A DNA stretch of 64,000 bases. It comes from Cliona cf. orientalis (taxonomy: Eukaryota; Porifera; Demospongiae; Clionaida; Clionaidae). The stretch is taken from contig OZ005689.1 of assembly GCA_963930775.1 (NCBI GenBank), forward strand, positions 11,315,079 to 11,379,078, written 5' to 3'. Position 1 is the stretch's first letter. Each line of letters starts with the position of its first letter. A model generated the notes under the pieces. The model searched no databases, was not told the origin of the DNA, and saw only the letters and a program-made list of their open reading frames with translations. This document shows, piece by piece, positions 1 through 10,858 of the stretch. Position numbers and translations under genes: made by a program.

Positions 1-163
1 ACATATTTACTGATTTTCAAGTCTCAGAAAGGCTCCAGCGAGGCCCTGAATTTTCTCATAATTACCTCATAGATTACCTAAGAGATTACACCATAGGTTT
101 CATCATAATTACACTATAATTACCTCATAACCACAGAAAAGTAAATTGCTACTGGGGAGATAA
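1..163. repeat. AT-rich flank with CATAATTAC-type short repeats
   Basis: This stretch is made of repeated ATCATAATTAC/ACCTCATAG motifs like those found near the right ends of the TIR units that follow. It is probably the interior or edge of a further, partly lost copy. No coding sequence is visible. Confidence 0.4.
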
Positions 164-1433
164 TACGTCCAGAGTCCCTCATAAATTCGAACTAGGACAC
201 ATCGACAAACTGCGCATGCTCCGTATACGCGTACAATATTGGGGCGCGCGGCTTGAGCCGGTTGACCATGTGCTCGACTGAATAGGGAAATCCCCCCGAG
301 TGCGAGCTCGCCAAAGAAAGCGAACCGAGAAAATCGCCATATCTCATCGATAGTCCACGATGTCTTCTACGCTAGGTTCGAATTCTGGGTCCCAACAACC
401 TTTCATGCGCGCTAAACATTTTGAAACAGTTTCACAGGAATTACATCATAAGTTTCATCATATATTTCATCATAGGTTTCATCATCATTTCATCATAATT
501 TCATCATAGCGAGAGCCGAATTCTTAGTTTCTAATTGGGACTCTGGACGTAATGAACAACCTAGAGACTACGTCCAGAGTCCCTCACGAATACGCCGCCA
601 TAAATTCGAACTAGGACACATCGACAAACTGCGCATGCTCAGTATACGCGTTCAATATTGGGGCGCGCGGCTTGAGCCGGTTGACCTTCACCTGCCATGT
701 GCTCGATTGAATAGGGAAATCCCCCTGCCCTGAAAGCGAGCTCGCTAGAGAAAGCGAACTGAGAGAAACGCCATAATGATATCATCGGATAGTCCACGAT
801 CTCTTCTACGCTAGGTTCGAATTCTGGGTCCCAACAACCTTTCATGCGCGCTAAACATTTTGAAACAGTTTCACAGCAATTACATCATAGGTTTCATCAT
901 AGGTTTCATCATAGGTTTCATCATCATTTCATCGTAATCATCGTAATTTCATCATAATTACCTCATCGCGAGGCCGAATTCTTTTTTGCGAATTGGGACT
1001 CTGGACGTAATGAACAACTTAGAGACTACGTCCAGAGTCCCTCATGAATACGCCGCCATAAATTCGAACTAGGACACATCGACAAACTGCGCATGCTCCG
1101 TATACGCGTACAATATTGGGGCGCGCGGCTTGAGCCGGTTGACCTTCACCCGCCATGTGCTCGACTGAATAGGGAAATCCCCCCGAGTGCGAGCTCGCCA
1201 AAGAAAGCGAACCGAGAAAATCGCCATATCTCATCGATAGTCCACGATGTCTTCTACGCTAGGTTCGAATTCTGGGTCCCAACAACCTTTCATGCGCGCT
1301 AAACATTTTGAAACAGTTTCACAGCAATTACATCATAACTTTCATCATAGGTTTCATCATCATTTCATCATAATTTTTTCATCATAGCGAGAGCCGAATT
1401 CTTTGTTTCTAATGGGCTTTTCCATTAATAATA
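164..1433. repeat. Tandem array of three TIR (MITE-like) units
   Basis: Units lie at 164-551, 569-1009 and from 1027. Each begins TACGTCCAGAGTCCCTC and ends with the inverse GGGACTCTGGACGTA. Units 1/2 and 2/3 are separated by almost the same 17-bp spacer (ATGAACAAC, then C or T, then TAGAGAC), so the array grew by duplication of unit plus spacer and not by three independent insertions. The third unit is split by the 4.8-kb element that starts at 1434 and resumes at 6263-6281. The interiors hold TTTCATCATA repeats. Small open frames here recur in each copy because of repetition and are not treated as genes. Confidence 0.85.
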
Positions 1434-1787
1434 AATGATACACCCCCACGGAAGAGTGAAATTGGCATATGACCCCCTAGATCTAATTATAGGCCGATGA
1501 ACCATCAAGAATTAATTAACTAGAGTATTGAGACCATCAAGAAGTCATTAATGGTCTTCCGTCCCTTGCAAGTGGTATCCTCATCGTAAGGATTTTAGCT
1601 AACTGTGCATTGATGGGCTCAGAGTTGACCTAAGGAAAAAATAATGGGAGGGTGTGGTTTGTGACCACATCAAAGTAATAATATGGGTATTAAAGGCATC
1701 TGAGCTGGCCTGTAGCTATATTGGGCTAGCTATTTGATTTTGTAACCATTAGGCATTGGCGAATTATGCTGGCATAATTTTGAGCTA

Positions 1788-1861
1788 TAGCCTCGTCCTC
1801 AAGCCTCCATCCAACTTCAATGTTGCACGCAGAAATGGGTGGAGGCCTGGGGACGAGGCTA
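1788..1861. mobile_element. 74-bp terminal-hairpin element (TAGCCTCGTC family)
   Basis: The element begins TAGCCTCGTC and ends GGGGACGAGGCTA, with an interior (TTCAATGTTGCACGCAGAAA) shared with the 533-bp member at 16879. It is also present in copy B (about 18434-18508), so it was inserted before A and B separated. Confidence 0.7.
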
Positions 1862-2621
1862 ATTTTGGACATAATAGATTCCATTAGCACATGGGCATAT
1901 GCTAGCATAATAGATTCTATAATTTATTTAGGTTTCCCTTCCGAACCATTCCTTCCTCATCTCGTGCACTGTGCTGCATGAATCCTTATTGGAGCCCAAG
2001 GTACTGGAGCATAATAATACATAATATGCTAATTGCCTTCTATATTTGGCTGCATGTCAGCAACCTTTGTTGTTCAGTGCAGCGGTACCTTTGCTAATTA
2101 TAAGGCATTGTGCATGGTGAGCATGAAGGGTTTTACTAGCATTGCCAGCATAGCATAATAGGACAGATTTTGAGCACATGTACAATTCACCAATGCCTAG
2201 TAATCATACACCCCCTATGAGTGTAATTTGGTGTACTTATGACACAATTATTAATATGACATAGCTACCATCCCCAGAAGACAAATTCAGTATCAAATAC
2301 AGCTCCCTTTCTCTCTCCTCAATAGTGTTATCTACGTACATACTGCGCTGTTCCAAGCTACTCACTCCCATAAAAATAAACATCCTGTTACAAAGAGGTT
2401 ATTTTAGCTATCCATCAGACACTATTAAAAAGATCTGAGTTCCCAGTACTAGTACTAGTATCTTTATCCCTGGGTTGGTTACACTTCACTGATTTAGAGG
2501 AACTTCTATTGGTAGGTAATTGTTTATTACACTCCAGCTTGCATAACATTAACTGTTATGCCTCCAAGACATTGTAGCATGGAATCACTCGTCCCGGCTC
2601 TTAGAAAACCATGGTCCTTGC

Positions 2622-2728
2622 AAGCCTCATGTACCAGGCCTATACTCTCAATAATACTATGCACACTACTATTTTTCGTATAGCGTGACAATGTGTAGTA
2701 TGGAGGGTAGGCCTGGTGCACGAGGCTA
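2622..2728. mobile_element. Short hairpin element (AGCCTCRTG family), copy A only
   Basis: AGCCTCATGTACCAGGCCTA at the left is mirrored by TAGGCCTGGTGCACGAGGCT at the right. It lies in a segment of about 0.9 kb (about 1975-2915) that copy B lacks. Confidence 0.55.
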
Positions 2729-3849
2729 ACCCTTGCATGGCTTTAATTGGATAATCATTTCACATGAACAACTGATGCCCAACATTGCACAATAGACCTT
2801 TGCTAATATGCTATGGAAACTATTTTTAACGATGCCAGTGGTCCTAGTAATTTTCTGTGCATGCTTGTGGTTGGAAAAAGGTGCCAACCACAGCACAAAC
2901 CTATAGGAAAATTATTTTAATATCAACAACAGATCAGACTTGGTGTGGTACATTGATACTCATAGATCATTGTCATTGCTAAACATTTTTGGTACTATTG
3001 AGGAAGTTTTCCCCATACCACTATTTTACCTTAATTTGTATGACAGCACTGTGTATTAATTGGACAAGGGACACAACCTGCTTAGATCCATATAGCTAGC
3101 TGAGCTCTCATTAAGAAAGTAGTATATACACCCCTACCTTTTCCAGTTACTTATAATAGCTCATGCATGCGTATACATCATCCCAGTACTATGTCCTGAA
3201 GGTCAGACTGGCCCACCATGCTGCTACAAATGGTTTGCAATAATGTTTGTAGAAACAACCTAGTACCACACTAAGCATAAAAATGTGTACGCATGGTACA
3301 TGCATTTATACCTGTTACATGTTATAGTATACACCTACATCCATGTACTAGCTATAGGTTCATGCATGCCCCTGAAAGTAGCTCTCTACAACATTATACC
3401 TAACCAAGAGCGCATAGTTCTTAATATTATGCGCTCTTGGCTAACTTAGCATGCTATTCTCATATTCAAACTAGTGGAATGTAAGTCATCAGTGACAGTT
3501 GGGCACACATGTATAGAGGACCATAGGGCTATAAATTGTCTCTTGTATGGATGAGCAAGATCATGGTGGGAATCAAATTTCAAGCAAGAGTTAATCTGAG
3601 AGCAAGCATGGGTGTGTGCAGATGAAATCTACTGAGTCAGAGGAGCAGAGCTAGAGTGTTTTTGTGGCGTGTTGTGCAGAGATCTGAAACATGCCCAGGC
3701 AAGTTACAGCACTATGTGGTAACACATCTAGGTGTGAAACCACCATCACCACCCAGGTGGCAGTAGTAGTGGTTACCCCACTAGACATGCTTGTGGGTGT
3801 CTGCTGATTTTCAGTACTAGGCTCACTAGACTTCTGAGCAAGGTATAGC

Positions 3850-4680
3850 CACCTAAGCATGCATACCCTAATCATGCATACCCTTACCACGCATACCCTA
3901 ATCACGCATACCCTAATCACATCACCTCTCACATATTCCAATTATCTCTCATATACATACCTTAATCACTTCACAATGTCATACACACAAGCACTGGTAT
4001 GCACATACATATACACATATAATCATTTCAAGTCTTTAACACATACCCCATGCAACCACTCACATCTCTCATACACATACCTATCTCACTGTGTGTCATA
4101 TACTGCCCTATTACTTCATTTCTCATACCCTAACTACACATACCCTAATCACATCACCTCTCACATATTCCAATCCCTGTCACTTTATCTCTTATATACA
4201 TACCTTAATCACTTTATGTTGTCATGCACATACCCCAATCACAAGCACTGGTACACACATACACCATACATGTACATATATCCTAATCATTTCATGTCTT
4301 AAGCACATACCCCATGCAACCATTCGCATCTCTCACACACATACCGATCTCACTAGTCTACTGTGTGTCATATTATACTACAATTGTGTACTACCCTATT
4401 ACTTCATTTCTCATACATATACCCTAATTACTTCATCTCTTATACATATGTCCTAATCATTTCATCCCCACTCATCTCTCATATAATATACTGCCCTATT
4501 ACTTCATTTCTCATACACATACCCTAATCATTTATAATTATGTCCTGATCATTTCATCCCTCTCATACAAAAATGCATCTCATTCCCACCCACTGATCAC
4601 TTCATCATAATATTATGCATACTCCCATCACATTACCCATTTCATCTTCTATGCGCCCTAATCATAATATGATGTACTAA
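3850..4680. repeat. Degenerate CATACCCTAATCAC tandem arrays
   Basis: This stretch carries dozens of imperfect 12-30 bp repeats built on CATACCCTAATCAC, CTCATACACATACC and TTCATCTCT. Each CCCTAA is the complement of the metazoan telomere hexamer TTAGGG, but the hexamers are not contiguous. The inverse array lies at about 15780-16850 in copy B. Overlapping open frames (3859-4302, 4091-4456) are the translated repeat. Confidence 0.75.
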
Positions 4681-5017
4681 GTCACTACAGTAAACTCCCA
4701 TAGAGAAGTAGGCAATAATTCTTGTATCTAACAGTGCAAGTGTAATCGCTCACTGATTGCCTACGGTATTAATTTAATTACAGCTTGCACCTAATCACGT
4801 GGTGATTGGGTAAAATCACCCTTCAGTACAGCTGCATGCGCAAGATCAAGAAGAAAGCCACGAAACCTGCTGATGCTACACAAGCTCTACAAAGCACCCC
4901 TTCACCTTGTGGGGGTAGCCAGGCTTCTGTTTACTTAGTGGACCTATACTACTGCTAGTGGTCTGTTAGTCAAGTAGATAGGCGTCCTTACATGCATAAG
5001 CGCTTCATATGATTACT

Positions 5018-5184
5018 AATTGATCACATCCTTCTGAGTGCAATTTGGAAATAATCACACTCGTAACTGCCAGTTGTAAAGCAATTTAAATTGCACTTGG
5101 CTTCACCTCATGCAATTTCAAGCTTTCCAACTGGCAGTTACTCGTGTGATTATTTCCAAATTGCACTCAGAAGGATGTGATTAA
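5018..5184. mobile_element. 167-bp palindromic element present in copy A only
   Basis: GATCACATCCTTCTGAGTGC at the left is mirrored by the same sequence inverted at the right, with arms of about 57 bp that include CAATTTGGAAATAATCACAC and AACTGCCAGTT. Copy B has no such palindrome at the matching place (about 15.25 kb), which suggests insertion after A and B separated. Confidence 0.6.
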
Positions 5185-5687
5185 TTATTCTAATCACTTC
5201 ATCTCATCGATCCCTCCTATACATACCCAATCACATACACTTTGAGCTGCCCACTTTAGTCCTTTACTTATTCCCCTCAATACGTGCCCATAATAATTCT
5301 TTGATAGCCCCGAAGACATAGATATTGTAATATATTTCCCCTAGGGTATATATATATACCTCATTCCCAGGCCCTATATTCCCAGCTATTCAATGTTGCA
5401 TGCAAAGACAACATCAGGGAGCCTGGGGACGAGGCTACCCTAGGATAAGTTGTTAAGTGGCCCATGCATGGCCTGGAAACATGACAAGGAATAATAGACT
5501 TACAAGAGGGCAATAAACATAGTAGTAATGAGCTAGGGGTGTGGCCATGGGATTGTTGAATCCACTGTCATGTTAATTAAAGTGAGCTAACTGGTTTCCT
5601 ATAACTTCTAGGAGTCTCTCTATAGTTCTCTCCCTCACCCCCCCCCCAACCCCCCTTCTGAATGTGTGTTAAGTTGTGGAGTAGGAA

Positions 5688-5720
<33 letters not shown>
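5688..5720. repeat. Poly-G tract
   Basis: An uninterrupted run of about 30 G with poly-C tracts nearby (5630-5650, 5937-5955). Copy B holds the matching C-rich tract at 14715-14748. The length may be unreliable in the assembly. Confidence 0.9.
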
Positions 5721-5722
<2 letters not shown>

Positions 5723-6262
5723 CCTGGCCCCTCCAATAAAAGGGTGGATAGCTAATTATACTTAGCAAGGATAGAAGACAAGAAAGTCTTAGCTTATTAG
5801 TAGGATAAGGTCTCGGATGTCTAATTGTTAGCATACTGATTAATGTCAGTAACATGTGTTAAAAAAGGTAGGCTTTTAGAAAGTAGCCGCTATGACTAAT
5901 TTACGTCCCTGCATCGCGCATGACCGAGTACCTTGGCCCCCCCCCCCCCCCCCCCAATGTACAATTGCTTCCTACTCCACTGTGCATCACATGATAGCAT
6001 TAATTAGACAATTAACTGCACAATGTCACATGTAGATCATGTAAAGAAAAACATTTTCTAGTGATACCCTGTCAATTAATTACACCTCCAACTATTAACA
6101 ATACCATTTGGAATCATTAAAATTGCATTAGCTGACCATCAAGAATTAATATAAAGTGGCTAAATATCCATCAAGAAAGTAATTAAAATTTTATAGCTTA
6201 TACCGTCAGGAAGTAATTATTGGTCTTCCGTGGGGGTGTATCCTTTATTAATGGAAAAGCCC

Positions 6263-6281
6263 AATTGGGACTCTGGACGTA
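6263..6281. repeat. Right end of the third TIR unit
   Basis: AATTGGGACTCTGGACGTA completes the unit that begins at 1027 and was split by copy A. The first AAT is the second copy of the 3-bp target duplication. Confidence 0.85.
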
Positions 6282-6341
6282 ATATCAGGTTCTATTATAA
6301 TAATACATGTAGATAAGTGTGCATAACTATTGTAATATCAT

Positions 6342-6460
6342 TTAATTCTGATTTACACCATATGCTGGATTATCATCCATGTCCAGGCTCCTAGGTTGAG
6401 GTTGGCGAAGTGGCTTTGTGACCTCATAGGCTCCACAGTCTTGCAATTCAATACGCTCTT
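6342..6460 (-). CDS. Receptor cytoplasmic tail, last exon (NPAY motif)
   Basis: On the minus strand an acceptor (TGCAAAG) at 6461 opens 119 nt ending in TAA at 6344-6342. The frame encodes a hydrophilic tail of about 39 residues with two tyrosine motifs, GAYEVTKPL and DNPAYGV. NPxY is a known PTB-domain and endocytosis signal, and YxxV/L can bind SH2 domains when phosphorylated. The exon enters with two bases completing a codon, which fits the phase-1 donor of the TM exon at 12579 about 6.1 kb upstream, so a direct TM-tail splice is possible. The link to the receptor exons at 12.6-13.4 kb rests on phase, strand and family resemblance. Short unseen exons between them cannot be excluded. Confidence 0.55.
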
Positions 6461-6470
6461 CTTTGCAGGT

Positions 6471-8260
6471 AACATGTTCCCCTATCATAATTAATCAGTT
6501 TGAAATCAGATGCAGTGCTATAATAGCATGCATCATAGTATCTTGTGTTAGCTATTAAATTCATGGCATTAATGAACACTTAGACAATGGATTGGGGTAA
6601 ACACTAGGTTAAGGTCATGCATGGCATTAAATAACAAGGAACACAGTTCTTACTGAAAGCTACAAGATAAAATTAATAAGAAGGTGCAAAACCTTATAAT
6701 AGTTGACAATATATTACATAGTCTACTTTTTCTAAATCACGGTAAGCTTTGGAAAATACTTGACATTCTACATTAATTTTATTATTCCATGAATTATTTA
6801 TAGTAACAGTTGCATTGACGATTATTATGCAGAATACAATATAATAATGAATGCACTTGAGTGCAGAACCCTCACCATTACATGCATGCATGACTCATGC
6901 GGATGTATAGCATGGCTCACTGTGTATGCTTGTTCAATATCAGGAATACTATACATACTCTACACCTGAACATGTTTATGGTACTGTTCAAGTCCCTTTA
7001 GAGTCAGTGCATGATCTATAGGAGAAGGGGGAAGGCACCAGGCTATGTCACCATACAAACTGAAAGCTTCTAAATTGGATTATGCACTTGAGAGCCACTG
7101 CCTATTTACACTGTTACTGCATTGACAACTGACCAGCAAGGCACAAAAATTATTGTAATCGGTCAGACATGTACCTGAGGTAAGAGCCATGTAAACACAG
7201 ACGGGCAACAGCTACACACTGCTACATTACTGGGCAGGACTTAATATGACCACTATTCCTTTATGCCTCAAATGCGTACTTTCTCTCAGATGACCCTTAC
7301 CATTTAGCAAAGGATGGTTGCAACGGACTGACAAAAATTACCAAACAATTGCAGTAACGCCTCCGCCTACGCTTTGCTGCGAGGGTTAATTATTTTTAAT
7401 TGTATATAAACCTAAAGTCCAACTCTACTGGTATGTGTATACATGATAGGGACTTAGATCTACAGTTACTATTACATCCATAGTAGCAAGTTACTTTTCT
7501 ATGGTAATGATGACACGCATTATGGTATACATAATTTATGATAAGATGAAGTGCTATTGTGCAAGACCCTTGACTCACTGAAAGATCCACCAGCAACACT
7601 GTTTTACAGTTAGCAGGTTGTAGTCTAGAGTAACCATATGAATGCATTAAAGGAACTGTCACGGTATAAGCGTATTTTTAGTAACAGAAGCCGGATGAGG
7701 ATCCCCAACATTTAATCAAGAACGTGGGCGATGTGGTTTTGTGACGTTGCGAACACGCCACTTGCCTGGGGCGCCCGTGCCTGGCCGGCTGGTCTAAGTG
7801 ATCGGCCGCGTCTTTCGGCGAATCGAAATCGATTTCGCAATGATACTAAACGAAGCAAGAAAGTTAGTTTACCTATCTTTTTGATGTTTAGCCTTCTTTT
7901 TTTGGATTAGCTGCCATCATAAGTTTGGCGGTTGAGCCCAAAATCACCATTGCAAGAATATTGGCGGATTTAAATTTGGTGGTTTGGTATGGGATCACCA
8001 TACGTATTACAGGGATTCCCCCAGAACAGAATCCAAACTGGGTGCTTAATGATATTCATAGGCTTTTAATTAAGTTGTGGCTTTAAACTCCACCCATTTC
8101 TTTGATGTTTATCCAATTAGCCCACAGTCAAACCGGGTGGCCCACCCTGATTCAGGTATGCTGGGGGAAACACTGGTATTATATGAGAGTATGAAATTTT
8201 GGCAGATTTTAATTTGGCGGTTGTAATATAGACCGCCAAACTGCCAAATTTAATTCCCCG
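6471..8260. other. Putative intron sequence with no recognisable gene
   Basis: If the receptor model holds, this is part of its last intron. A CpG-rich patch lies at about 7690-7850. Sequence around 7920-8285 holds repeated TTTGGCGG / CCGCCAAA in both orientations and ends in GCTATACGGTA, which looks like an old MITE. I see no supportable coding region. Confidence 0.4.
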
Positions 8261-8289
8261 CCAAATTTTCTGGCTATACGGTATACAAA

Positions 8290-8740
8290 CGAAATGATAG
8301 CTTACGAGTCTCTATAGGGCCAGGTATAGCGTTTGAACTCTGTTGTGTTATACAAACAGGAAGCGAACATAAAAAACTTACTGCTCAGCTGCCATGTGAC
8401 TCGCTTAATGGCGGCCCTCCAGGACAAAACCTTGTCTGACAACTCACCATCTTAGAGTTTTCGAAAAAGCGCTATAGTTGGCCCTGCTCCAATTGATCCA
8501 TGGACTATCGTGAACAACAGCAAAGTCAGTTCGTTCTAGTCTCTGGTCTTCAAAAGTTGACGCAGGAACTTGGACTTTGTTTACATCTGGAAATGGTCGA
8601 TATTCGCTCGCATTTCCAAATAAACCACATTAAAACATACGTGAATTGTGTCCGTGCGCAATCATTTATAATTGCGCGTCAAATACTATCCCATAGCCTT
8701 AATCAAAATGATATTATTATTGGGGTGAGCCTGAGCGAGC
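8290..8740. repeat. Dispersed repeat R1, copy 1
   Basis: This sequence, including CATGTGACTCGCTTAATGGC and TTTTCGAAAAAGCGCTATA, recurs inverted at about 25180-25870 with the same order of blocks and scattered substitutions. The open frame 8500-8784 lies in it. Its counterpart on the other copy (25492-25713, minus) is not conserved in frame, so I read it as non-coding repeat. Confidence 0.75.
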
Positions 8741-8784
8741 CCCACATAAACGCAGGGTCGGAGCTAGCAAATTTACAGTGGTGA

Positions 8785-10040
8785 GGCCATAGCTGCATAT
8801 GGCCAGCTTGCTGACCATAGGGGATGGGTGTGGGAGGGGGATGGTTCTCCTCGCCGAAGGCGGAAACTTTGGAAATTTTGAGTATTGTAAGTTGTATTTT
8901 GTATCAATTTTAGTGTTGATGTAGCTATTATGACTGTATTATGCTAATACTATTACTATTACTATGCTAGTCAATTCTATACACTTGAAGTTCATTGAAA
9001 ATTATATTAATAGCTATCTCTTTGGTGCACAGCATACCCCTCCCCATGGCTAAAAGGTGTGGCACCCACGTAGTACCTGGCGCGTCACGCCTAGCACGTA
9101 CTGATCGCGCGTGCAAGGTGCAGTTAATGTTGCCATAATAATCATAGCGTGCTGGAAGTTACATCCACACCTACTTACTTGAGTTCAAAAACTGGTCCAG
9201 CCCTGAAATAGTACAGCTGTGCGTGAATTGTATATATATTATGGTACATCGGTCATGTGAAATATATGCCCAGCATAGCTCTATGGACAAAAGCGCAAAA
9301 TATTCTTCACTGCACATTCTCATGCCTTAGCCCATGGACCATATGTATGCTGTTCTAATTTAGCGAATTGCAGATTTACACTCGTGCAGCATGAAATGCA
9401 TTTTGCGACTTGCTATGAATGCAACCCTGGCTGAACCAAGTGTATAATCCAGAGACAAATAAAGCTGCAGAGAATGCTAGAGAGAGACAGAAATCGTCTT
9501 CAATCACAGTCAGCTCAACCGCACGAGGAGCGGCTATTATTAAAGAAGGCGTAGGATAGACGTGCTGCTCACCGAGCTGTACATTCATGAGCTGGCAGCT
9601 CAGATGATGCGGCTATCCAGCCAGACTATTAAAACGTAGCTATAATTTGACCGTTGGCATAGAATAAACACTATGTGGAGGGACTATCAGGTAAGTACGC
9701 AACAACTAGGACTGTCATGCTTGGATTCATTGTCAATGGTCTTCCGTGACGATCTATGGCTTTTTATAGTCTCTACTCCAGTCAACAGATCTATGTCTAG
9801 TCTGACAGAGCCTTTCTCAGCTCAGGATTGCCACAAACAGGCCATGGATGACACTAATTATGATGAACACCACTGGTGCTAAACCCTCGGCGCTGTCAGA
9901 TTTATAGTATTAAATGATATTATACTACGCAGGTAGCTATAAAGAAATATTAGGCTGTGTCTAAAATTTAGCGCTTCGAGTATAGCTACCGGCAAACTAG
10001 CCCACCCGCAAAAAGCTTGGAAAATTTTCGAAAGTGAAAG
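8785..10040. other. No recognisable feature
   Basis: AT-rich intergenic or intronic sequence. A few open frames of 60-70 codons (for example 9376-9588 minus, 9673-9882 plus) show no motif I recognise. Confidence 0.4.
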
Positions 10041-10043
10041 AAA

Positions 10044-10140
10044 AAAAAAACCAAAGATCAAGCCGGACTCGAACCCATGACCACTGCTCTACCAGCACCA
10101 GCCCTAGTCTGCTCAGCCAACCCAGCTCAATGATGCTGGA
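10044..10140 (-). repeat. tRNA-derived SINE-like sequence
   Basis: Read on the minus strand, the sequence has an A-box-like block (GGTTGGCTGAGCAG), a possible second copy (GGTAGAGCAG), a B box (GGGTTCGAGTCC) and then a poly-T run. The arms do not fold into a clean cloverleaf by eye, so a SINE or tRNA pseudogene is likelier than a working tRNA. Confidence 0.5.
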
Positions 10141-10198
10141 CGCTGTTTTTTGACAACTTTATACATCTCATCCATATGTCCCCTGACCCCGCCTTCGT

Positions 10199-10443
10199 AA
10201 CCCTCGCACATGCGTATAATTATTAGGCCTATGCCGTATATAGCGCGACACACCCAGCGTTCTATTTATACGAAAAGTTAGCTGGCCGGGATCAGAGAAG
10301 TCAATAAGCTTAGAATCAGCAAATGACTCCAAAACTAGCGAACAAAGCGTTCTCTACGAAATCCACACAAATCATGACTTTGGAACGCCTTATAACATTG
10401 AAATTTGGACTCGCAAACGAGGTATGTAGCAGTTAGCGTGGTA

Positions 10444-10486
<43 letters not shown>

Positions 10487-10536
10487 CACACACACAGAAC
10501 GACTACCGTAACCCTCGCGCATGCGCCGAGGGTTAA
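10199..10536. mobile_element. MITE with TAACCCTCGCGCATGCG termini, copy 1
   Basis: The left end GTAACCCTCGCACATGCG is mirrored at the right by CGCATGCGCCGAGGGTTAA. The interior carries a (CAGA)n microsatellite at about 10448-10490. The inverse of this element recurs at 27462-27728 plus 34094-34150, where it is split by the BEL/Pao insertion. This copy is therefore an empty version of that target, with the matching point near 10250. Confidence 0.65.
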
Positions 10537-10651
10537 TAATACCATATGCATGTGCATGCGTATAATATATGCCAGAATAGTAGATCTTAGACTAGTACAC
10601 ACAAAGCATAGTTGATAGTCTACTGTGACTAGTGTTGAGTCAGTTGAGTTA

Positions 10652-10858
10652 CCGTATAGTGGGAAATTTTCGAGGGAGAAAACTTTCGCGGATCGGTAGG
10701 AAAGGAGCATTTCGCGGAGAAAACTTTCGCGGAATGTTAAAACTGGTTGCATAATGGGTGTGGCATGCCTAGAATTTCGTGGAGAAAACTTTCACGGATG
10801 GTTGAATAATTGCGAAATTCGTGAAAGTTTTCTCCCTTGAAAGTTTCCCACTATACAG
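10652..10858. mobile_element. 207-bp MITE, CCGTATAGTGGG termini, TA duplication
   Basis: The ends CCGTATAGTGGGAAATTTTC and its inverse (with CTGTATAGTGGG at the right terminus) form TIRs of about 40 bp containing GGGAGAAAACTTTCGCGG. TA dinucleotides flank both ends (10650-10651, 10859-10860), as expected for Tc1/mariner/pogo-type transposition. Confidence 0.75.

Larger units (their letters stand above)
1434..6262. mobile_element. 4.8-kb non-autonomous TIR element, copy A
   Basis: The left end reads GGGCTTTTCCATTAATA and the right end is its inverse; both are followed inward by ATACACCCCCACGGAAG, giving a TIR of about 40 bp. The flanks are AAT on both sides, a 3-bp target duplication, and the interrupted sequence is the third TIR unit (rejoined, CTAAT-TGGG matches unit 1). 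Sub-terminal motifs ACCATCAAGAA / TTCTTGATGGT recur inside each end (1502, 1532, 6143, 6169) and could be transposase sites. No transposase ORF is visible. The interior holds CATACCCTAATCAC arrays, small hairpin elements and a long poly-G. Three-bp duplications and GGG termini resemble PIF/Harbinger, but AAT is not the canonical TWA, so the superfamily is open. Confidence 0.85.

Noticed and set aside
1019-1302. Small frames repeated in each TIR unit (also 639-845)
   Set aside because: Recur only because the DNA repeats; no codon-type constraint between copies.
3651-4456. Open frames with MHTLIMHTLTT-like repeats (also 16148-16850)
   Set aside because: Translated CATACCCTAATCAC arrays in a non-coding element.
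5577-5855. 92-codon frame with a poly-Pro run (also 10851-11063)
   Set aside because: The Pro run is just poly-G read on the other strand.
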